Shown: one piece after another, positions 44,864 through 53,161 of the stretch
Layout: every line of letters begins with the position of its first letter
How positions within the stretch are numbered: position 1 is the stretch's first letter
From: Pirellula sp.
GTDB taxonomy: Bacteria > Planctomycetota > Planctomycetia > Pirellulales > PNKZ01
Direction: 5' to 3'
Length of the DNA stretch: 64,000 nucleotides
Assembly (NCBI GenBank): GCA_013822735.1
Contig: PNKZ01000015.1
Location: 79,065 to 143,064 of the forward strand
Translations under genes and position numbers: made by a program
Notes under the pieces: generated by a model
Told to the model about the DNA's origin: nothing
The model's input: the letters and a program-made list of their open reading frames with translations, nothing else
Databases searched by the model: none

Positions 44864-44942
44864 CAATTGTTGCCTGAGCCGGCATCGCGGAGTAGCCTCT
44901 AAGCTTGCCTTCGCAACTCCCGAGCTTTCGAGGTTCCTCCGC

Positions 44943-46061
44943 ATGTCTCTCTCTCGCCGATCGCTGCTGCAACGCGGCACCGCCTACGCGCTCGCCGCCG
45001 GATTCGCATCGCCTTTCGTACATGGCGCCGAGCCGGCCAAGCCCCAAGCGCCTACAAAACCAAAAGCCGCGGCAAAGTCCAAAGCAAATCCCTATGCCGA
45101 TGCCGTTTTTGTCGACGGCGAACCGTCGCAACCGGCTGCGGACTCGTTCACCGTCGTCGTGATGCCCGATACGCAGCACTACAGCGAGAAATTTCCCGAG
45201 CAATTTCATGCGCAAACGGAATGGATCGTCAAGAACGTGAAGAACCGCCGCATTTCCGCGGTGCTGCAGCTCGGCGACGTCACGAATCACAACGCCGCCG
45301 CCGAATGGGAAGTCGCTCAAAAGGCGATGTCGAAGCTCGACGGCATAGTCCCGTACTTCATCACGCTCGGCAATCACGATTACAGCGAGCGGGGCGGGTG
45401 CAGCGATCGCACGACGCAATACAACGACTACTTTCCGCTTGCCAAGTTTCGCGAACGCCCCAACTTCGGCGGCACCTACGACCGCGAACCGGAACGGATG
45501 GAAAACAGTTATCAAACGTTCGCCGTGGGCGGACGAAAGTTCCTTGTGCTATCGCTCGAATTCGGACCGCGTAACGACGTCGTACGCTGGGCCAACGAAG
45601 TCGCCGCCAACTATGCCGATCACGAAGCGATTCTCATTACGCACGCCTACATGTATTACGACGAAACGCGTTACGATTGGGCCAAATACGGCGAAAGCCA
45701 AACCTGGAACCCGCACCGCTACAAGGTCGCACTCAACTCGAAGGACGACGTCAACGACGGCGAACAACTCTGGCAGAAGCTTGTGAGCAAGCACGAGAAC
45801 TTCATTCTTACGCTCAACGGACACGTAATCGGCGACGGCCTCGGTCGCACCGTCACGAAAACGCCGGCAGGCCGCGACGTACACCAGGTGCTCGTCAACT
45901 ATCAAATGAAACCCAACGGCGGCGACGGCTGGCTGCGCCTGCTCGAATTCAAAGCCGACGGCCGTTCGGTGGCCGTCAGCGATTACTCGCCGACTTTAAA
46001 GCGACAAAACGTCTCGAAGCAAAATCGTTTCGACATGACGATGTCGCCGGTGTCCGGCTAG
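44943..46061 (+). CDS. Tat-exported calcineurin-type metallophosphoesterase
   Basis: The 372-residue product opens with a twin-arginine signal (MSLSRRSLLQRGTAYALAAG). The phosphoesterase core has MPDTQHY (Asp76, His79), LQLGDVTNHN (Asp112, Asn115), LGNHDY (Asn144-His145-Asp146), ILITHAYMYYDE and LTLNGHVIGDG, matching the five metal-binding blocks. It probably hydrolyses phosphate esters in the periplasm; the substrate is unknown. It lies 126 bp downstream of the YHYH gene and may share its transcript. The following 434 bp carry repeats. Confidence 0.93.
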   Translation: MSLSRRSLLQRGTAYALAAGFASPFVHGAEPAKPQAPTKPKAAAKSKANPYADAVFVDGEPSQPAADSFTVVVMPDTQHYSEKFPEQFHAQTEWIVKNVKNRRISAVLQLGDVTNHNAAAEWEVAQKAMSKLDGIVPYFITLGNHDYSERGGCSDRTTQYNDYFPLAKFRERPNFGGTYDREPERMENSYQTFAVGGRKFLVLSLEFGPRNDVVRWANEVAANYADHEAILITHAYMYYDETRYDWAKYGESQTWNPHRYKVALNSKDDVNDGEQLWQKLVSKHENFILTLNGHVIGDGLGRTVTKTPAGRDVHQVLVNYQMKPNGGDGWLRLLEFKADGRSVAVSDYSPTLKRQNVSKQNRFDMTMSPVSG

Positions 46062-46118
46062 GTTAAGCCGCGGCGAACTCGAGCCACGAATCGACGCAAC
46101 CCTCGAATCGATTGCGAC

Positions 46119-46255
46119 ACTTACGTCGCCGCTCGTTTTCAGGGTGCGCAGATAAGTCCCCGTTATCTGCGCGGCCGCTCGGGGAGCTTTTTTGGACATG
46201 TGCGCAGATTACTCCCTGTTATCTGCGCACCTCGCAAGACTCCGTCGACGTAAGT
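46119..46255. repeat. Nested inverted repeat enclosing two sibling hairpins
   Basis: Outer arms acttacgtcg (46119-46128) and cgacgtaagt (46246-46255) are exact inverted repeats. Between them lie two hairpins of about 30 bases with nearly the same sequence: gcgcagataa/ttatctgcgc (46146-46172) and gtgcgcagat/atctgcgcac (46200-46230), 10-bp perfect stems, in the same orientation about 56 bp apart. The layout resembles a small non-autonomous mobile element. Confidence 0.7.
46177..46193 (+). terminator. Possible intrinsic terminator
   Basis: A 4-bp stem (gctc/gagc, loop ggg) is followed by six T residues. It lies downstream of the metallophosphoesterase gene, within the nested repeat. The stem is short, so the call is weak. 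Confidence 0.3.
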
Positions 46256-46314
46256 CCGTAATTCGCAGCCTGACTTACGTCATGGCCGCACTCCAGGCTT
46301 GCCGACCAACCACA

Positions 46315-46383
46315 AATTGCCAAAGACCAGCTCGCACCATACCGGCTAAGCGAGACAATCTCCAGGCAACTTTTGGCCGGCCG
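46315..46383 (+). repeat. 69-bp dispersed element, copy A
   Basis: It shares the first 12 bases (aattgccaaaga) and the last 26 (from aatctccaggcaac to ggccggcc) exactly with a second copy at 63820-63888 on the other strand, with the same total length and a diverged 30-base middle. The ends contain gccaaa and tttggc, which can pair. Confidence 0.8.
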
Positions 46384-46495
46384 ACAGCTCGAAATATCTT
46401 GCGGTCCCGAGGCGGACGGACGCTTCGCAACACGGTAGAATTCGGGCAATCGCGCCGCCCTTCCATTCATCGTCGACCAACGGTCGTTCATTCCC

Positions 46496-47617
46496 ATGCC
46501 GCAACTTCCCATCGCCGCGCCGGAAGACATTGGTTTTGATGCCGCTCGGTTGGCGCGCGTTTATGAGCTTGCCGAGACCTGGACCGAGCGCGGGGAGATT
46601 CCTTCTGCGGCCGTCTGTGTCGGGCGACATGGAAAAATGGTGTCGCCGCGGGCCTTCGGAAAGATGGGGCCGGAGCAGGACGCCGAGCCGATTCGCGATG
46701 ACGCGTTGTTCCTCATGGCGTCGATCACCAAGCCCGTCGTCTATCTAGGGGCGATGCTGCTCGTCGAGCGCGGGCTCATCAATCTCACCGATCCGGTGAC
46801 GAAATACCTTCCCGAGTTTGCCGCGCATCACAAAGAGAACACGTTGCTGCTGCATCTCTTCACGCATACTTCGGGCCTACCCGACATGCTGGAGAACAAC
46901 ACCGAGCTTCGTCGGGCCCACGCGCCGCTGTCGAAGTATGTGCAGCACGGGGTGCGCGATACGGTGCCGCTGTTTCCGGCCGGCACCCAGGTGAGCTATC
47001 AAAGCGTCGGCACGAATCTCACGGCCGAGATCGTGCGGATCGTCTCCGGATTGCCGATCGCCGAGTTTCTGCAGCAAGAAATCTTCGACAAGCTCGGGCT
47101 GAAGTCGATTGCCCTCGGTTCCCGATCGCTCGATCGCAAACGGCTCGTGCGCGTGCAAACGCCCGAATATCAAGAGCCGGCGTTCGGCTGGAACAGCCGC
47201 TATTGGCAAGAACTCGGCGCGCCGTGGGGCGGGCTCTTCAGCACCGCGGCCGATTTCGCGGTCGTATGTCAGTTGATGCTCGGCCTGGGGCGCGTCGGCG
47301 ACGTTCGCATCGCAGCGCCGGCGACCATTCGCGCGATGACGCGTAATCGCCTGCTCGATTTGCCGGAACTCCCCGAGAGCGTGGCCCGCACGCAACCGTG
47401 GGGCCTCGGCTGGCGGCTCAATCATTCCGGCAGCGATGATAGTTGGGGCGAACTTTTGGGCCCGCGCACCTTCGGCCACACCGGCGCCACGGGAACGCTC
47501 GTCTGGATGGACCCCGACACGGAAGTGTTCTGCATCCTACTCACCAACGCGATCCGCGAACGCCAACCGTGGCGGTTGAAAAACCTCTCGAACGCCGTCG
47601 CGGCTGCGGTTGTTTAG
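46496..47617 (+). CDS. Beta-lactamase-family serine hydrolase (class C/esterase type)
   Basis: The 373-residue protein has the class C-type catalytic motifs: Ser76-I-T-Lys79 (FLMASITKPV), Tyr168-Q-S in place of Y-x-N (VSYQSVGTNL), and a HTG triad (FGHTGATGTL). This family includes esterases, D-aminopeptidases and penicillin-binding enzymes; resistance to beta-lactams cannot be inferred. No signal peptide is seen, so it may be cytosolic. The ATG at 46496 is close behind the 69-bp element; no good ribosome binding site is visible. The left arm of the RAYT inverted repeat begins 18 bp after its stop. Confidence 0.9.
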   Translation: MPQLPIAAPEDIGFDAARLARVYELAETWTERGEIPSAAVCVGRHGKMVSPRAFGKMGPEQDAEPIRDDALFLMASITKPVVYLGAMLLVERGLINLTDPVTKYLPEFAAHHKENTLLLHLFTHTSGLPDMLENNTELRRAHAPLSKYVQHGVRDTVPLFPAGTQVSYQSVGTNLTAEIVRIVSGLPIAEFLQQEIFDKLGLKSIALGSRSLDRKRLVRVQTPEYQEPAFGWNSRYWQELGAPWGGLFSTAADFAVVCQLMLGLGRVGDVRIAAPATIRAMTRNRLLDLPELPESVARTQPWGLGWRLNHSGSDDSWGELLGPRTFGHTGATGTLVWMDPDTEVFCILLTNAIRERQPWRLKNLSNAVAAAVV

Positions 47618-47634
47618 TGATTGTCTTTATCTGG

Positions 47635-47665
47635 GGCGAGCCGGGAGCGTAAGCGACCGGAGTCT
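47635..47665. repeat. REP-like repeat, left arm of 31-bp inverted pair around the RAYT gene
   Basis: The 31 bases are repeated perfectly in reverse at 48288-48318. The central 20 bases (ccgggagcgtaagcgaccgg) fold into a stem with ccgg/ccgg, a tandem G-A mismatch, gc/gc and a GTAA (GNRA-type) loop, like REP hairpins. Confidence 0.9.
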
Positions 47666-47712
47666 TGAATCTCTCTCCGTTTTCGACCAAACCAGTTCAA
47701 CAATTCGTCGCC

Positions 47713-48270
47713 ATGCCCGCTTGGCTGCTGACCAACACGTTTTACGGACAATGGCTTCCCGGCGACGAACGGGGTTCGGTGACAAGCGTACGCGACCGTC
47801 GTCCGGACGATCAAGTGTCGGATAAGCGAATCGAACACGATCTGCGAGGCACCGCCCCGGAGCCGCCGCGACGCGGTTTGGAACGTGCTTCGCTGTTACG
47901 ATTGAAACACGCGCCGATTTCATGCACGGTCGTTATGGCGGAAACTCTCTTCAGGCAGTTTCAAGAAACGGCGACGTTTCGCAAGAGACCTCTGTGGGCC
48001 GTTGCGATCATGTGGAACCATATGCACATGGTGGTCCATGCTCCGGACGATCCGGCCCCCGACCGGCTACTTGGAGACTTCAAAGCCTACGGAAGTCGCG
48101 CGCTCAACCGGGCATGTTCGGAACAGGTCGCCGCACGTTGGTGGACGGACAAAGGGTCCAAACGAAAGCTGGGGGACGACGCAGATGTAGCCGCTGCGAT
48201 ACATTATGTTACGCAAGAGCAGCCTGAACCACTGTTGGTTTGGTCGTTGCGAGATGGTCGGATTATTTAG
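47713..48270 (+). CDS. REP-associated tyrosine transposase (RAYT, Y1/HUH family)
   Basis: The 185-residue protein has the HUH motif His103-M-His105 (WNHMHMVVHAP), a typical start (MPAWLLTNTFYGQWLPGDER) and a probable catalytic Tyr165 (AAIHYVTQEQPEP), 60 residues after the HUH pair, as in IS200/IS605 Y1 enzymes. RAYTs nick single-stranded DNA next to REP hairpins and are linked to the spread of REPs. The ATG at 47713 is the family-like start; an in-frame TTG lies at 47665 inside the left repeat. The gene is bracketed exactly by the 31-bp repeat pair. Confidence 0.93.
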   Translation: MPAWLLTNTFYGQWLPGDERGSVTSVRDRRPDDQVSDKRIEHDLRGTAPEPPRRGLERASLLRLKHAPISCTVVMAETLFRQFQETATFRKRPLWAVAIMWNHMHMVVHAPDDPAPDRLLGDFKAYGSRALNRACSEQVAARWWTDKGSKRKLGDDADVAAAIHYVTQEQPEPLLVWSLRDGRII

Positions 48271-48287
48271 TTGGTCCAAAGTTTAGT

Positions 48288-48318
48288 AGACTCCGGTCGC
48301 TTACGCTCCCGGCTCGCC
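48288..48318. repeat. REP-like repeat, right arm of 31-bp inverted pair
   Basis: Perfect reverse complement of 47635-47665. It ends 13 bp before the sulfatase ATG and immediately before the sulfatase ribosome binding site GGAG, so it probably affects that gene's leader. Confidence 0.9.
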
Positions 48319-48331
48319 TCGGAGAATTTTG

Positions 48332-49816
48332 ATGTTCATTCGCCCCCTGTTCGCGATCCTCCTCACACTCTACGGCACTTCATCGATCGTCGCCGCTGCG
48401 CCCGCCGCGAAGCCGAACGTGGTGTATTTCATCATCGACGAGCTCGGCTACTACGAACTCTCCGGCATGGGGCATCCCGAGCACCAGACGCCGAACATCG
48501 ATCGTCTGATGGCCGACGGAATGCGGTTTACGCAATGTCTCGCCGGCGGACCGGTCTGCGCACCGACGCGCTGTGCGTTGCTCACGGGCAAGCACGCCGG
48601 GCACATGACCGTGCGAGCCAACGGCGGCTTCGATCCGTTGCGCGAAGGAGAAGCGACGTTGGCCTCCATGTTTAAAGACGCAGGCTACGCGACCGGCGGC
48701 TTCGGCAAATGGGGCAACGGCGGACGCGGCACCTCGGGCGTGCCGGAGAAACACGGCTTCGACCTCTTCCTCGGCTACTACGATCAGGTGCATGCCCATA
48801 CCTTCTTTCCGAAATACCTGGTGCGGAATAGTGAGGAAGTGCCGCTCGCGGGCAACACGGGCGATACGAAGGTCGGCGAGACCTTCAGCCAGTACGTAAT
48901 CTTCGACGAAGCAAAGAAGTTCATTCGCGCGAATAAGCAGCAGCCGTTCTTTGCTTACCTCCCGTTCACGCCGCCGCATGGGCAGTGGGGCTTTCCGAAA
49001 GACGATCCGTCGTGGCAGTTGTTCAAAGACAAGCCGTATAAATTCGAAGGGAAGATGCTCGAAGATGCCCGGATGTATGCGGCGATGGTCAACCTGATCG
49101 ACCGCGAAGTCGGCGAAGTGCGCGACCTACTCAAGGAACTCGGTCTCACGGATAACACGATCATCGTCTTCTCCGGCGACAACGGGGCGAACAAATACTT
49201 CCCGAACAAAGAATACCCCGAAGGCGTGTTTAGCCCGAACGTGAACCCGCGCACCGGCGTGAAGTACCGCGGCTTCAAGGGGCAACTCTACGACGGCGGC
49301 CTGCATGTGCCGTTCGCCGTTTGCTGGCCGGGCAAGATCAAGCCGGGCTCCGTGAGCGATCACCTCAGCTACTTCCCCGACGTGATGCCGACGCTCGCCG
49401 AGCTCAGCGGCACCACGTGCCCGAAGGACGCCGACGGCATTTCCTTCGCCCCGACGCTCCTCGGCGCCGACGCCGCGGGCGGCAAGCAAGCGGAGCATGA
49501 GTACCTTTACTGGGAGCACCAGAAAGACATCGCCGTGCGGAGCGGCAATTGGAAAGCCATTCAAGTGGGCGGGCCGGGGAAGCCGTGGGAGCTTTACGAC
49601 TTGGCGAACGACGTGTCGGAGGAGCACGACGTCGCTGCGGAACACTCCGATATCTTGGAAAAGCTGAAAGGCTACGCCGCCGCTGCGCACGTGCCTGTGG
49701 AGCCGGGGGTCGTTTACGATCGGTCGCTCGTCGAGAAAGATCGGAAGTATCGCGACGGCGAACCGGCGGAGAAACCGGCCGCAAAGAAGAAGAAACGGAT
49801 CAAAGCCAAGGTTTAG
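48332..49816 (+). CDS. Secreted sulfatase (formylglycine-dependent)
   Basis: The 494-residue product has a signal peptide (MFIRPLFAILLTLYGTSSIV) and the sulfatase signature Cys76-A-P-T-Arg80 (GPVCAPTRCALLTGKHAG), whose Cys must be converted to formylglycine. Metal-binding and substrate motifs include FIIDELGYYELSG, FGKWGNGG, VFSGDNGANKY and SGTTCPKDADG. The family hydrolyses sulfate esters of polysaccharides, abundant in planctomycetes. The start is ATG at 48332 with GGAG seven bases upstream; the TTG at 48329 is less likely. It lies directly after the RAYT repeat, outside any obvious operon. Confidence 0.94.
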   Translation: MFIRPLFAILLTLYGTSSIVAAAPAAKPNVVYFIIDELGYYELSGMGHPEHQTPNIDRLMADGMRFTQCLAGGPVCAPTRCALLTGKHAGHMTVRANGGFDPLREGEATLASMFKDAGYATGGFGKWGNGGRGTSGVPEKHGFDLFLGYYDQVHAHTFFPKYLVRNSEEVPLAGNTGDTKVGETFSQYVIFDEAKKFIRANKQQPFFAYLPFTPPHGQWGFPKDDPSWQLFKDKPYKFEGKMLEDARMYAAMVNLIDREVGEVRDLLKELGLTDNTIIVFSGDNGANKYFPNKEYPEGVFSPNVNPRTGVKYRGFKGQLYDGGLHVPFAVCWPGKIKPGSVSDHLSYFPDVMPTLAELSGTTCPKDADGISFAPTLLGADAAGGKQAEHEYLYWEHQKDIAVRSGNWKAIQVGGPGKPWELYDLANDVSEEHDVAAEHSDILEKLKGYAAAAHVPVEPGVVYDRSLVEKDRKYRDGEPAEKPAAKKKKRIKAKV

Positions 49817-49930
49817 TATCAAGGCCGGGCACCTCCGGCTTACGGCACGGCAATTGCTTTGGAAGGGGTATCGACTCGTAGGCGAGCAAATCGTCGCGAA
49901 ACGCCCCCACTTTCGACAAGGCAGCTTGCA

Positions 49931-51067
49931 ATGCACTCAACCCGATCAATCGTCGCGCTATTTGGAATCATGGCCGTGGCGGGTGCGCTACCGGTCGCTC
50001 GATCGGCCGAACGCCTCAACAATTGGGCAGTTCTCGATCCTGCGGCGGAAGCCCCGACGAAGCCTGCCGAGGAGTCGCCGCTTCCGCTCGTCTTGCGTAT
50101 CGACAAGACGGCCCTCACGCGCTACTCCGACAGCGACGTCGACCGCACGGGCGAGGTCAAGAAGATGGTCTTGGGCACTTATTGCGTCGGCGATAGTCAC
50201 ACGACGGGAACGATCCGCGCGGAACTCCTTCCCGACTCGCAGGAGGCGGCGTTCGATATTTACTTCCGCGGCCGCACCGTTACCAACACCAAAGGAACAC
50301 AGGAGCCGGGAGTCGTTTGGAGTCATACGATTACCGAGTTCGTATCCAAGCGTCGCGTCATTTTCGACCCCCGCAAAGGTTTTGTGGTCGTCGGTGAAAA
50401 CGAGACCACCGGCGATACGAAGCTCGGTTACGATCGCTTCGGCTCGACGCGCCAATTCGGCCATCGACTGATCACGCGGATTACGGAAAAGAAGTCGTAT
50501 CAAATCTTCGAACAGGCTCGTTTGATCGCGGATCGTGACAATAAGAAAGAAGTGGCCGAGACGTTCAGTAAGGAAGTCGACCAGCAAGTTGCTGAGGCCA
50601 ACAAAGGTCTCGACCTCGTCCGCTACGTAAACGGTTTCCTCGGCGACCAAAAGACGCTGCAATTGCACGCCAAGTCGACGAAAGACTTCATCTATATCGG
50701 CATCGGTCCCGAAGGGGAAAAGTATGCTCCCATGGCGGAGATGCCGCCGAGCCGCGGCACGCCGGCGCCAATGGAAATATGGGTGCACGCGTCGCTGCTG
50801 AGCGAGCCGGTCGCCGCGTTGCTGAAACTGATCACGCCCGACATGCCGATTCCGCTGCTGGCCCAAACCAAGATTCTGAGCGCGCTGGCGCTGCCGATCT
50901 CCGGATCGCAGTCGGCGATGGACGTCGACTTCCACGACGGCTGGTTGGTGCTCGGCCTGCCGGACGACGGCGCGAAGGCGCCGCCGCCTGCCGTTGCAGA
51001 AGGTGCGAAGACGGAAGGCACGACAGAAGCGAAGGACAACGGCAACGTAGCCCAGCAAGCGCGCTAG
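49931..51067 (+). CDS. Exported protein of unknown function
   Basis: The 378-residue product has a signal peptide (MHSTRSIVALFGIMAVAGALP) and no known domain I can name. Visible are a beta-rich N-terminal half with AAFDIYFRGRTVTNTKGTQE and IFDPRKGFVVVGENETTGD, and an Ala/Leu-rich C-terminal half ending in a Lys/Ala/Glu/Thr tail. Patterns such as SRRLIDPR-like VSKRRVIFDPRKGF recur in planctomycete exported proteins but are not diagnostic. The ATG at 49931 has AAGG nine bases upstream. It ends 16 bp from the convergent HtrA-like gene. Confidence 0.8.
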   Translation: MHSTRSIVALFGIMAVAGALPVARSAERLNNWAVLDPAAEAPTKPAEESPLPLVLRIDKTALTRYSDSDVDRTGEVKKMVLGTYCVGDSHTTGTIRAELLPDSQEAAFDIYFRGRTVTNTKGTQEPGVVWSHTITEFVSKRRVIFDPRKGFVVVGENETTGDTKLGYDRFGSTRQFGHRLITRITEKKSYQIFEQARLIADRDNKKEVAETFSKEVDQQVAEANKGLDLVRYVNGFLGDQKTLQLHAKSTKDFIYIGIGPEGEKYAPMAEMPPSRGTPAPMEIWVHASLLSEPVAALLKLITPDMPIPLLAQTKILSALALPISGSQSAMDVDFHDGWLVLGLPDDGAKAPPPAVAEGAKTEGTTEAKDNGNVAQQAR

Positions 51068-51082
51068 GCTCGAGTGCGAGCG

Positions 51083-52312
51083 CTACTTTCGGACGTTCAC
51101 ATCGTCCGGGCGTTGGCCGATCGTGATCGTTAGTTTCTGCGGACCGTCGGCGCGGAGCACGATCATCTCGACCTTGTCGCCCGTTTTTCGGCGGGCGATA
51201 TCGAGCGTAAGCTCCATCGCATCCACTGCCGGCTTTCCGTCCCATTGCAATATGACGTCGCCGACGCGCAAGCCGCCGAGTGCGGCCGGCGAATTCGGCA
51301 ACACCCGCTTCACGAGAATGCCGCCGGTTTGCTCGACGTCGAGTTCCTTCATTTGTTCGGCGCTCAGGTTATCCAGACCCACGCCGAGCCAGCCGCGCGC
51401 GACGCGCCCTTCCGTGATGAGCTGGTTGTAAACCTTGCGCGCCTCATTGCTCGGAATAGCAAAACTGATCCCGCGGAACGCCTCGCCGAGAATGGCCGTG
51501 TTGATCCCGACGACCTTCCCGGTGATATCCACCAACGGGCCGCCGCTATTGCCGGGATTTACGGCGGCGTCGGTTTGCAAAAAGTCTTGATAGGGAGAGC
51601 CTTTGGCGAGACCGCGACGTTCCTTCGCGCTGACGATGCCGGACGTAAACGTGCCGTCGAGCCCGTAGGGATTGCCGACGGCCAGCACCCAATCACCGAC
51701 GGCGAGTTCGTCGCTATTGCCCCATGCGGCGGCGATGAGGTTCTGCGAGTTCAGCTTGATCACCGCGAGATCCATCAGCACGTCGTAGCCCACCAGTCGC
51801 ACGTCGGTAATCGTGCGTCCGTCAGCCAGCTTCACCTCCAACGCGGCGGCATCTTGCACGACGTGGAAGTTCGTGACGACGTACCCTTCCTTGGCGTCGA
51901 CGATCACGCCGGAACCCTGCCCGCGCATGCGCTGGCCTTTTCCGTAGGGCACGCGCAGCCCCCACTCGTCTTGCATCTCCTGCCGGACGATCTTGATCGA
52001 TTCCGTATTGATGTGCACGACGCTCGGTTCCACCAGCTCCGCCACGCGACGAAACGCCAGCGACGTATCCGCCAGCTTCACGAGGCTCGCATTCGCGCCG
52101 AGTTTCGCGATCTCCTCGGCTGCAACTTCCGATTTGGCGCGCAGTTCGCCGCGCTTCATCCCGTATTGCACCTGTTCGGCCATGTAAGGAAGTACGATGA
52201 CGAAGATCAGCGCGAAGAGCAGCAAGAGCAACAACGGTAATCGCCGAGCGGGCGCAGGGGGGGGCGGAGGAGGTGCGTAGGGGCCTGGGTAAAACGGAGG
52301 AATTTCACTCAT
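51083..52312 (-). CDS. Membrane-anchored HtrA/DegP-type serine protease with PDZ domain
   Basis: The 409-residue protein has a Pro-rich N-terminus, one transmembrane helix (residues 25-43, LPLLLLLLFALIFVIVLPY), the trypsin-like triad His150 (TNFHVV), Asp181 (VLMDLAVIKL) and Ser256 (NPGNSGGPL), and a single PDZ domain (about 310-400, GWLGVGLDNLSAE, GDVILQWDGKPAVD). Such proteases degrade or process misfolded envelope proteins and respond to envelope stress. The ATG at 52312 is the only start before the transmembrane segment. It is divergent from aat. Confidence 0.95.
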   Translation of the reverse strand: MSEIPPFYPGPYAPPPPPPAPARRLPLLLLLLFALIFVIVLPYMAEQVQYGMKRGELRAKSEVAAEEIAKLGANASLVKLADTSLAFRRVAELVEPSVVHINTESIKIVRQEMQDEWGLRVPYGKGQRMRGQGSGVIVDAKEGYVVTNFHVVQDAAALEVKLADGRTITDVRLVGYDVLMDLAVIKLNSQNLIAAAWGNSDELAVGDWVLAVGNPYGLDGTFTSGIVSAKERRGLAKGSPYQDFLQTDAAVNPGNSGGPLVDITGKVVGINTAILGEAFRGISFAIPSNEARKVYNQLITEGRVARGWLGVGLDNLSAEQMKELDVEQTGGILVKRVLPNSPAALGGLRVGDVILQWDGKPAVDAMELTLDIARRKTGDKVEMIVLRADGPQKLTITIGQRPDDVNVRK

Positions 52313-52489
52313 CGCGTATCATCTCGTCCGGCCGAGGGTGCTTGAGAATCGGGCCGACGGCGGGTAGAACCGCAACGTGGGAGCGGCAGTTCGACGACGC
52401 ATCGGCAGGTCGATTATATCGCCGCGTTCCTTAATCGGGCACCCGCCGGCAAAAAGTTCGCCGCCGTTCGCCGCTTCAGGAGTTTGTGC

Positions 52490-53140
52490 GTGTCGCGTCC
52501 CCGTTTTTTTCCGGCGCCGCAATCGGCAGGCTCCGACGGCTTTCTCGGCGTCGGCGGCCGGCTCACGCCCGAGTGGCTGCTCGACGCCTATCGTCACGGC
52601 ATCTTTCCTTGGCCGCTCGGCGACGGCACGCTGGCTTGGTTTTCGCCCGACCCGCGCACGGTGATCGAGTTCGCCGATTTCCACGTTCCGCGAAGGCTCC
52701 GCGACACGCTCCGCAGCAAGAAGTTCACGGTGACGTTCGACCAAGACTTCGCCGGCGTCATCGACGGGTGCGCCACGTCTCAAGACCGACTCGAACACAC
52801 TTGGATCACGCCCGAGATGCGCGCGGCCTATCTTGCAATGCATCAGCTCGGGCATGCCCATAGCGTCGAGGCGTGGCATGAAGGGCGACTTGCGGGCGGC
52901 ACCTACGGCCTCGCCGTCGGCGGACTGTTCGCGGCCGAGTCGATGTTCTTCCGCGTCAGCGACGCCTCGAAAGTCGCGCTGGTAACGCTCGTCGAACATC
53001 TCCAGACGCGCGGCTATGTCCTGCTCGACATCCAACAGATGACCGCCAACTCGCGACGGTTCGGGGCGACGGATCTTCGCCGGCGCGACTACTTGAAGCG
53101 CGTCGCCGCGGCGGTCGACCTGCCGACGACGTTTCGCTAA
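52490..53140 (+). CDS. aat: Leucyl/phenylalanyl-tRNA-protein transferase
   Basis: The 216-residue enzyme attaches Leu or Phe to N-terminal basic residues of proteins, marking them for ClpAP degradation in the N-end rule. The family-specific GIFPWPLGDGTLAWFSPDPR, ITPEMRAAYLAMHQLGHAHS, VEAWHEGRLAGGTYGLAVG, GLFAAESMFF and LDIQQMTANSRRFGA are present. GTG at 52490 has AGGAG seven bases upstream and is preferred; a TTG at 52484 is the other in-frame start. Confidence 0.95.
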   Translation: MSRPRFFPAPQSAGSDGFLGVGGRLTPEWLLDAYRHGIFPWPLGDGTLAWFSPDPRTVIEFADFHVPRRLRDTLRSKKFTVTFDQDFAGVIDGCATSQDRLEHTWITPEMRAAYLAMHQLGHAHSVEAWHEGRLAGGTYGLAVGGLFAAESMFFRVSDASKVALVTLVEHLQTRGYVLLDIQQMTANSRRFGATDLRRRDYLKRVAAAVDLPTTFR

Positions 53141-53161
53141 CCGGCCCTCTAGAGCAGCTCG

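Larger units (their letters stand above)
46062..46495. other. Repeat-rich intergenic region (434 bp)
   Basis: No gene is supported. The region holds a nested inverted repeat with two hairpins (46119-46255, listed separately), a terminator-like hairpin with T run (46177-46193), the motif acttacgtc again at about 46273, and one copy of a 69-bp dispersed element (46315-46383). It precedes the beta-lactamase-family gene. Confidence 0.7.

Noticed and set aside
47713-48270. Full IS200/IS605 insertion sequence with TnpB
   Set aside because: No TnpB or second frame is present and the flanking pair is a REP-type hairpin, so RAYT fits better.
52319-53035. Minus-strand frame opposite aat
   Set aside because: Antisense to Aat, whose conserved blocks are all present.
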